Origin: Coemansia sp. RSA 922 | Lineage: Eukaryota; Kickxellomycota; Kickxellomycetes; Kickxellales; Kickxellaceae | DNA: 13,574 nucleotides | Assembly: GCA_027577415.1 (NCBI GenBank) | Contig: JANBQS010000682.1 | Coordinates: 1-13,574 of the forward strand | Direction: 5' to 3' | In this document: in pieces, positions 8,428-13,574 of the stretch | Layout: each line of letters starts with the position of its first letter | Numbering within the stretch: position 1 is the first letter of the stretch | Notes under the pieces: model-generated | Seen by the model: the letters and a program-made list of their open reading frames with translations, nothing else | What the model was told of the DNA's origin: nothing | Databases searched by the model: none | Made by a program: the position numbers and the translations under genes

Positions 8428-8456
8428 CACACCACACCACACCACCACACCACACC
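8428..8456 (+). repeat. C/A-only imperfect CACAC(C) repeat in the SOD-like 5' region
   Basis: 29 nt made only of C and A, built from CACAC/CACC units, between the TATA box and the start codon. It is on or near the transcription start, so it would form an unstructured C/A-rich leader if transcribed. Confidence 0.7.
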
Positions 8457-8491
8457 TCGCCTCGCTACTTCGCCCTAACTCGTTTCTAGCC

Positions 8492-9187
8492 ATGTTCAAG
8501 AACATCATTGCTCTAGTATTCGCCGCCGCTACGGCTAGCGCGTCGGTCTACGTCAGGGACACGAATAATGACCCTTCCCTGCACGTCGAACAGGCTATCG
8601 CTAACGTCACTGGTACCGGCGTCACTGGAAACTTCACCTTTGTGCCCATCCCCGGCCAGACTGGCCTGAGAGTCTCCATCAACGTCAGTGGCCTGAAGCA
8701 GGGCGTCCAGTACCCCTTCCACATCCACGTCAGCCCTGTGCCCGCCAACGGCAACTGCACTGCCACTGGCGGCCATTTGGATACCTATGGCATCAAGACC
8801 GCCAACGCGGCCTACAACTGCGACAAGACCAAGCCGCTGACCACTTGCGAAATTGGCGACTTGGCTGGCATTGCTGGCAACCTCACTGCCAACGCCAACG
8901 GCCAGGCTACTCTGACCTTCAACGACCCGATCATCACCTTTGGCAACAACAAGACCACCATTTTGGGCCACTCTATCGTTGTGCACAACCCCGACAACAC
9001 GCGGTTGGCCTGCGGAAACATCTTTGGCTATGCTCTAAAGAACCCCTCCACCTCGGGCAGCCACACTGGCTCCTCTCAGACAGAAACCGACTCTGACAAC
9101 ACCAGCTCCGACACCAAGACTAGCGGTGCCTCGTCAGCTGCCATGTCGGCCGCGCTTGCCATCATGGCCGCCGCCATCGCCATATAA
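8492..9187 (+). CDS. Secreted GPI-anchored copper-only superoxide dismutase-like protein
   Basis: Predicted extracellular enzyme that converts superoxide to hydrogen peroxide at the cell surface or wall. 231 residues: signal peptide (about 1-17, ending in ASA); a Cu-SOD beta-barrel (about 25-180); a Ser/Thr/Asp-rich stalk (about 184-215); and a hydrophobic Ala-rich end (about 216-231) typical of a GPI signal, with the attachment site probably near S211/G212. Copper ligands by pattern are H77 and H79 (FHIHV), H95 (TGGHLD) and H165 (IVVH). The catalytic Arg is R171 (RLACG), and C89-C174 matches the conserved disulphide. Where Cu/Zn enzymes have the zinc ligands H80 and D83, this protein has CEIGD: Glu120 and Asp123. 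That Glu-x-x-Asp pair marks the zinc-free Cu-only class described for Candida SOD5. C110 and C119 may form an extra disulphide. Seven N-glycosylation sequons fit secretion. The gene is intronless. Confidence 0.88.
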   Translation: MFKNIIALVFAAATASASVYVRDTNNDPSLHVEQAIANVTGTGVTGNFTFVPIPGQTGLRVSINVSGLKQGVQYPFHIHVSPVPANGNCTATGGHLDTYGIKTANAAYNCDKTKPLTTCEIGDLAGIAGNLTANANGQATLTFNDPIITFGNNKTTILGHSIVVHNPDNTRLACGNIFGYALKNPSTSGSHTGSSQTETDSDNTSSDTKTSGASSAAMSAALAIMAAAIAI

Positions 9188-9294
9188 AGCTCAGGCTATC
9201 GTTTCCTCCGCTTGCTACTTTATACGCATCAAAGTTTTTTTTTATATATATCGACAAATACTTTTTTAATTATATCCACCAGCTATTTGAATGG

Positions 9295-9678
9295 CTACAC
9301 CACGTCCATTTCTTGCGTGTCGGCGTCATAGTCAGCTACAAATGGCTCCTCCCACGTCCCGTCAGCGCGCTTCAAAGTTAGGTAAAGTGCTTGGTCGTCT
9401 ACTAGTTCGGCATCCCTGATCTTCATAGTGTCGGGCTCAAGCGTGCGATTTAGGTCGCTAGTACCTGACGCCACGCTCTCCTGTCGCGCAAGTAGTCTTA
9501 TATGGCCTGCTGTCAGTCCATTAAACGCGCTGTCGTTGTAGTGGTCCTTCAGGGCGGCAAGGACCTTCAGCTTCACAGAGTGTATGCTGCTGGTAGCTTT
9601 AGTCCCGATAAATAGCGTCAGTGTGCCTCTCTTAACACGAAAGTACGGCGATGACTGACAGATATCGACGATGCCCAT
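9295..9678 (-). CDS. Ubiquitin-like domain protein, possibly elongin-B related
   Basis: 127 residues from ATG 9678. The N-terminal part, YFRVKRGTLTLFIGT then SSIHSVKLKVLAALK, reads as the first beta-hairpin and helix of a ubiquitin fold. IRLLAR, then DDQALYLTLKRADGTWEEPFV, reads as its later strands. The pattern resembles fungal and plant elongin-B-like ubiquitin-domain proteins (an RVKR...TTxF start and an A-x-x-LTLR...FE end), with an extra loop of about 20 residues in the middle. Elongin B acts with elongin C in ubiquitin-ligase or transcription-elongation complexes; that role is inferred by family only. It ends in an acidic tail (DYDADTQEMDVV). The frame stays open upstream of the ATG to about 9762, so an additional 5' exon is likely. 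One candidate is ATG at 9774 with an intron 9708-9767, giving MDANPDFDYLLRMGIV. Confidence 0.6.
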   Translation of the reverse strand: MGIVDICQSSPYFRVKRGTLTLFIGTKATSSIHSVKLKVLAALKDHYNDSAFNGLTAGHIRLLARQESVASGTSDLNRTLEPDTMKIRDAELVDDQALYLTLKRADGTWEEPFVADYDADTQEMDVV

Positions 9679-9881
9679 CCTCAGCAAATAATCAAAGTCG
9701 GGGTTTGCTCTTAGCGCAAGACGTTGTGATATAAAATATGATAACTTTAGGATACCAAATCAACAACCGTCCATTCCCGCCACACCTCCCATTCGACTTC
9801 TTGCATGGTCTGTGGCTTGAGTTAGGGGGAAGGCATTGTCAAGCGAGAAAAAGTAAATAGATTTGAAAACAGACAAGAAAA

Positions 9882-12800
9882 TTAGTGTTGCAGCGAAGTG
9901 CTATTGCTTTTAAGGGTGTGGTTGCTGGCGTATCTGCTCAGGCGCATCATCGGGTCGCCACTGGTGCTGAGTCCGTCGTCGTCATCCTCGGATATAGTTG
10001 CAGGCACAGCAATGTCTGCCTCTTGGAATATCAGCTCGCGAGGAGCACCGACATTGTATTGCATGCTGTTGCGGTTACTCCTTCCCGTCTGCTGGTGCCC
10101 AGTCACAGGCCGGTGTAGTTGCTGTAGTGGCTGGCTGTTCTTAGCAGCAGTCGGCGCTGGTATGCCCGGGTACCGCGACAGGTCCCGTGGCATGTCAACG
10201 CCGGTCATAAAATCCGAGTCGGGCTGTGTAAACCACGGCGCTGTGCTCTGCAAATTATCTTGATTGCGTGGCGCTTCGACTTCGTGTCGAGAGCCAACAT
10301 GACGCAGCATTGAGGCTGGTGGTCGATTCTCGGGAGCACGAGGTGGATGTGCTGCAATATCGGAGGCGAGAGAGTAGCAGTCGGTGCCCGCATTGCTGCC
10401 CGCCGAGTAGATATTGTCGTCGTCCGCCATTCGATCGATGTCTGTGGGGACTGAAATAGACAAGGGCGCATCGAGCTTTTGTCCAACTTTATGAGGGGCA
10501 TGAGAGGGAGCGCCCTGCGCCTTTAGCAATTCAGCAGCACCGCCATCCGAGCCGACAGACAAGGAGCGTGGCTCTGGTGCTCCGCTGTCGTTTACCCAGA
10601 AGATGTACTCAAACTCGACCATCAGCAGACTGAAGACTCCAACAGGGATGCCGAGCGACGGCGAAAATACAATGCCAATGTTGCGCAGAGTCATCAGATT
10701 CGTGCTGGCCTTTTGCACAATACGGATAAGGTGCGCCGTCAAGGCACGCAGCAGCGTGTAGTTTGCTAGCGGCAGCTCCGACACCAAGCGGCCCAGCTCA
10801 TGTACGCGATCTCGGCGTTCAGCCAAATCAACTACGCGCACAAACTCCTGGCGCAGGCGTGTTGTCAGCACGCTCTCGGGTAGCTCTCGAAGATAGGCCT
10901 TTAGTAAGCTGGCCACAGCGTGGACGTCTGGCGGCTTTGACAGCTTCAGCAAGTTGTAGTCGCGATTGGTGTTAAACTCCTTGCGCAAGATGTTGAGCGC
11001 CAACGAGCTGCCCGACTGGCGGTAGATCCCTTCCTCCATACAGGCCTTTTTGGTATCGAGGAACTCGATGCACCGGTACACGACAGCCGGCAGGTGGTAG
11101 TGCTCCCTGATCTTAGTCTGCTCTACCACGGCCTCGAGCGGGAGGCCAAACACTGGGCCACGGAACGCCGCCTGCTTGGACGAGTGGTGGCGCGCGTCGT
11201 TGTTGGTCGAGCCACGTCTCAAGCGCCTGGGAGCCGGCACTGGAGGGGTGTCTAATCCGCCACCATATGGGCCAGTGCTGCTGTTGCTGCTTCCTCCAGG
11301 AGACGCCACGTCGGGCAGAATAAGCTCGTCTGTTGGCTTGCGCTTGCCCCACATAAACGTAATGCGCCCGCGCTTTTTCTCCTCCCGGGTGCGAGTGCGT
11401 CCGCCGTTGAAGATGCTCGATAGCGCGCCCTGGTTGCCGCCTTCGCGACTGTCGCCAAGCGAGGGGTCGGGCCGCCCAATGCCCAATATGTCATCGGTGA
11501 CGTGGGGCGTAAACTTTGGCAGATCGGGTGCGTGCTCCTCCTCGCGCACAATGCGCCCAACCGAATCCTTGGTAAACTGCGCCCGAGGCTTACCGTCTGC
11601 GGACTGCATGCCGTGGTGGGTCTGCTCGCTCAAGTACCGGTTGTAGTATGCCATATCCGGGTAAGAGCCCGCGTTGCTCTCGTATGCCGGTGGTAGCGCG
11701 CTTACCGAGCTCGCGCTGTCGGATGGATAGTTTGCAGCAAGTTTCCGGCCTACCAACTGAGCGGCGTTCCTGTCAATGACTCCTCGAGGGGACACGGGTG
11801 AATCTGGCTCACTGGCATACGAGTTTCCGTCGCCAATCGAGCGAGACGATATGTCGTTCAGGCGCTGGTTGCCGTCATGTCCATTGTACGACGAGTATAT
11901 GCTTGACTCTATGGTCGAGATCTCCGACGGCACGTAGTGGACAGACATGCACTCGGCTTGGTTCGCTAGCGAGTCGTTGTGCTCGGTGAAGCTCGTTGAC
12001 AGAGTGGCCGCGATGACTGCTGGGGATTGTCGAGTCGAGGACGTGCTCATGTCCGCTCGCGGTACGGCAGTGGTGCCTCCGCCTTCGCCGTCTTGGATAG
12101 GTGGGAGAGAAAGCGAGCGAGGCCGACCTCGGTGATATTTTTGAGCGTGCGACACGCCGTTGGCAGCCGGCTGCGTAGTTTCCGGGCTATCCACAGGGCT
12201 ATCGGCTCCATGGTGGGCCAAATTGCCCAAGGATGCAGTGACAGGCCACGTCTGTTTGCTCAGTGGCGAGCCGATCTTTTGCATGGCTGTTTGGCGGGCG
12301 TCAGCCTCGTCGATGGTAGGCAACCCCGCTGCAGCCACTGCCGCGTGGCGCTGCTCCTCTCGCCGCCGGTTGTACTCTATCGATCTCCGCGCGCCATGCT
12401 CGTGAGTGATCGAGGTCTGGATCTGCTGGATCATGAGCAAGTTGGACTCTTTGCTTTTGGCGTAGTTGGCGTATCTAGCAACCTCTTCCATTGCGCGCTC
12501 AGGGCCCTCGGCGTCGCGCACAATGACGTAGCGCAGCGCAGTGACCCACTCGTCGCGCTCGCGGTCCGAGTCGGCCCAAAGCGGGTGTGCAATTGGCTCC
12601 TTGCCCTCGCGCCTTGGGCGTTCCTCGATCAAGAACGCATGCCGGAATATATCTGCGTCCTTGTGTCCTGGCCTGGTGCGCGCACCTGGGGCCTCTTTGG
12701 GTGTCTTGCCCGTTTTGACCACTGCGCCCGACAAGTTGATGGTACCCATCACAGCGCTGCCAGGCATCTCAAAGTACTCTAGCACTGGCTGGTTGGACTT

Positions 12801-13571
12801 GCACACGTAGTACCGCCGCTTCCAGCCACCAAAGTTCTTGCCTTTTTTCACCAGGAAGCCCTCCTTGTGTCCGAGCAGAATGGGCATCTTCTTCTCGGGC
12901 TCCATGGTGCAGTCCGTGGAAAAGAACTCAAGCAAGGGCCGCTTGTCCTTGAACGACATGGACAGTGCCTTTTTCAGGTACTTTTCAAACCAGTGCTTGC
13001 GCTTGTCGTTCTTGGTTGGCGCGTTCGCGCGGAATATCTCCTTTTCGGGGAGACGCTCCAGCTTGTCGACTAACCGCTCGACGTAAACAACGTGCTGGAG
13101 TTGGCTGTTGAGATTCAAAAAGTCTGAATAGCGTTTCTCCACGGTCCACAGCACGACCTGCGACTGCTGCGACTCGATGAGTATCTCCTGCAACGACAGA
13201 CCGCTAATCTCCCGCCGGTGGACAATGTCAATCATGTACACGTTGACCTCTTTGCCGCGCTCGTCAATTTTTACGCGCGAGTCTTTGATCTGAATGTCGA
13301 TGTTGCGCAGCGAAGTCAGTGGCGGTTGCAGCGGGTGCTTGTAGGGCTCAGCCGTGTTGCCTCGAGCCGGCATCGCTCCTAGTGGTACTGGGATTGCACT
13401 GCCCTCGTAGTGAGCGCTGCTATCGTTATCGGTGCCAGATGAGGACATGCCACGCATGTCGCGAGAGATCGGCTCATGTGTTTGCAGCGAGTCGTTACCA
13501 AACGCTGCACTGTCGCCGCGCAGGAACATCGTGTTTGTACTCGCGGGGGTAGATGCAGCGAGGGACATCAT
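9882..13571 (-). CDS. Bem3-like PX-PH-RhoGAP Rho/Cdc42 GTPase-activating protein
   Basis: Large polarity regulator expected to stimulate GTP hydrolysis by Cdc42/Rho at the cortex, with lipid-binding domains for membrane targeting. Domains in order: PX at about 88-222 (EKRYSDF at 145-151, with R147 the expected phosphoinositide-binding Arg); PH at about 233-351 (KEGFLVKKGKNFGGWKRRYY to DEWVTALRYVI); a Ser-rich disordered linker at about 360-800; RhoGAP at about 805-990 (VFGLPLEAVV, GIYRQSGSS with arginine finger R851, LLKAYLRELPE, NIGIVFSPSLGIP); and a polar tail of about 240 residues. PX-PH-RhoGAP order and length match fungal Bem3 (about 1130 residues in budding yeast). There are no introns. 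The start is the first of two tandem ATGs, 3 nt from the window edge. The preceding codon CCA is open, so the true N-terminus could lie outside and the gene may be 5'-partial. Confidence 0.92.
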   Translation of the reverse strand: MMSLAASTPASTNTMFLRGDSAAFGNDSLQTHEPISRDMRGMSSSGTDNDSSAHYEGSAIPVPLGAMPARGNTAEPYKHPLQPPLTSLRNIDIQIKDSRVKIDERGKEVNVYMIDIVHRREISGLSLQEILIESQQSQVVLWTVEKRYSDFLNLNSQLQHVVYVERLVDKLERLPEKEIFRANAPTKNDKRKHWFEKYLKKALSMSFKDKRPLLEFFSTDCTMEPEKKMPILLGHKEGFLVKKGKNFGGWKRRYYVCKSNQPVLEYFEMPGSAVMGTINLSGAVVKTGKTPKEAPGARTRPGHKDADIFRHAFLIEERPRREGKEPIAHPLWADSDRERDEWVTALRYVIVRDAEGPERAMEEVARYANYAKSKESNLLMIQQIQTSITHEHGARRSIEYNRRREEQRHAAVAAAGLPTIDEADARQTAMQKIGSPLSKQTWPVTASLGNLAHHGADSPVDSPETTQPAANGVSHAQKYHRGRPRSLSLPPIQDGEGGGTTAVPRADMSTSSTRQSPAVIAATLSTSFTEHNDSLANQAECMSVHYVPSEISTIESSIYSSYNGHDGNQRLNDISSRSIGDGNSYASEPDSPVSPRGVIDRNAAQLVGRKLAANYPSDSASSVSALPPAYESNAGSYPDMAYYNRYLSEQTHHGMQSADGKPRAQFTKDSVGRIVREEEHAPDLPKFTPHVTDDILGIGRPDPSLGDSREGGNQGALSSIFNGGRTRTREEKKRGRITFMWGKRKPTDELILPDVASPGGSSNSSTGPYGGGLDTPPVPAPRRLRRGSTNNDARHHSSKQAAFRGPVFGLPLEAVVEQTKIREHYHLPAVVYRCIEFLDTKKACMEEGIYRQSGSSLALNILRKEFNTNRDYNLLKLSKPPDVHAVASLLKAYLRELPESVLTTRLRQEFVRVVDLAERRDRVHELGRLVSELPLANYTLLRALTAHLIRIVQKASTNLMTLRNIGIVFSPSLGIPVGVFSLLMVEFEYIFWVNDSGAPEPRSLSVGSDGGAAELLKAQGAPSHAPHKVGQKLDAPLSISVPTDIDRMADDDNIYSAGSNAGTDCYSLASDIAAHPPRAPENRPPASMLRHVGSRHEVEAPRNQDNLQSTAPWFTQPDSDFMTGVDMPRDLSRYPGIPAPTAAKNSQPLQQLHRPVTGHQQTGRSNRNSMQYNVGAPRELIFQEADIAVPATISEDDDDGLSTSGDPMMRLSRYASNHTLKSNSTSLQH

Positions 13572-13574
13572 TGG

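Larger units (their letters stand above)
7737..8491. other. Upstream regions of the Cys-rich gene (-) and the SOD-like gene (+)
   Basis: A divergent spacer of about 750 bp. On the - strand a 91-codon ORF (7720-7995, ATG start) overlaps the Cys-rich ORF in another frame. It contains the signal-peptide-like stretch near 7827 and may include a real first exon. TATA-like sequences occur at 8056-8063 (TATATATA) and about 7893-7900 (read on the - strand as AATATAAT). On the + strand there is a 47-codon ORF at 8104-8247. The rest, up to the SOD-like promoter at about 8410, shows nothing I can name. Confidence 0.4.

Noticed and set aside
8513..8986. 157-codon - strand frame inside the SOD-like gene
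   Set aside because: Antisense shadow. The + strand frame has clear catalytic residues, signal peptide and GPI tail.
12027..12782. 251-codon + strand open frame
   Set aside because: Antisense shadow of the Bem3-like gene. It overlaps the PH domain and linker and is rich in Arg/Cys/Ser runs typical of such shadows.

Overview
The window is nuclear DNA from a fungus. The evidence is spliceosomal introns with GTAAGT donors and a TACTAAC branch point, a PX-PH-RhoGAP protein of the fungal Bem3 type, a GPI-anchored copper-only superoxide dismutase-like protein (a class best known from fungi and oomycetes), and a complete UTP12/DIP2 gene. Genes are compact and intron-poor. Coding DNA is GC-richer than the AT-rich spacers. 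That layout, and two small proteins I cannot place in any family, would fit an early-diverging (zygomycete-grade) lineage such as Kickxellomycotina. The lineage call is inference only, because there is no marker gene here.

Layout from left to right. Positions 1-1090 hold no gene I can support. On the + strand follows a multi-pass membrane RING-H2 E3 ubiquitin ligase (1091-3107) in at least four exons, then 165 bp later the intronless UTP12 gene (3273-6155), a WD40 subunit of the UTP-B complex of the small-subunit processome. Facing UTP12 is a 165-residue protein of unknown function on the - strand (6309-6806), with a small stem-loop in the convergent spacer. A poorly understood stretch (6813-8491) contains a short Cys-rich - strand ORF with a hydrophobic C-terminus (7434-7736) that probably lacks its first exon as read, plus weaker small ORFs. 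Next is a secreted, GPI-anchored Cu-only SOD-like protein (+, 8492-9187) with a clear TATA box and a C/A-only 5' UTR repeat. It converges on a ubiquitin-like, possibly elongin-B-related protein (-, 9295-9678, perhaps with a tiny upstream exon). The right end is filled by a 1229-residue Bem3-like Rho/Cdc42 GAP (-, 9882-13571) that reaches almost to the window edge.

There is no operon logic: the genes are independent eukaryotic units for ribosome biogenesis, ubiquitin signalling (two genes), cell-surface redox chemistry and cell polarity. No tRNA, rRNA, CRISPR, transposon or viral sequence was recognised. No wholly new multi-gene system is evident. The less familiar content is the unassigned protein at 6309-6806, the Cys-rich short gene with its possible hidden signal-peptide exon, and the split ubiquitin-like gene.
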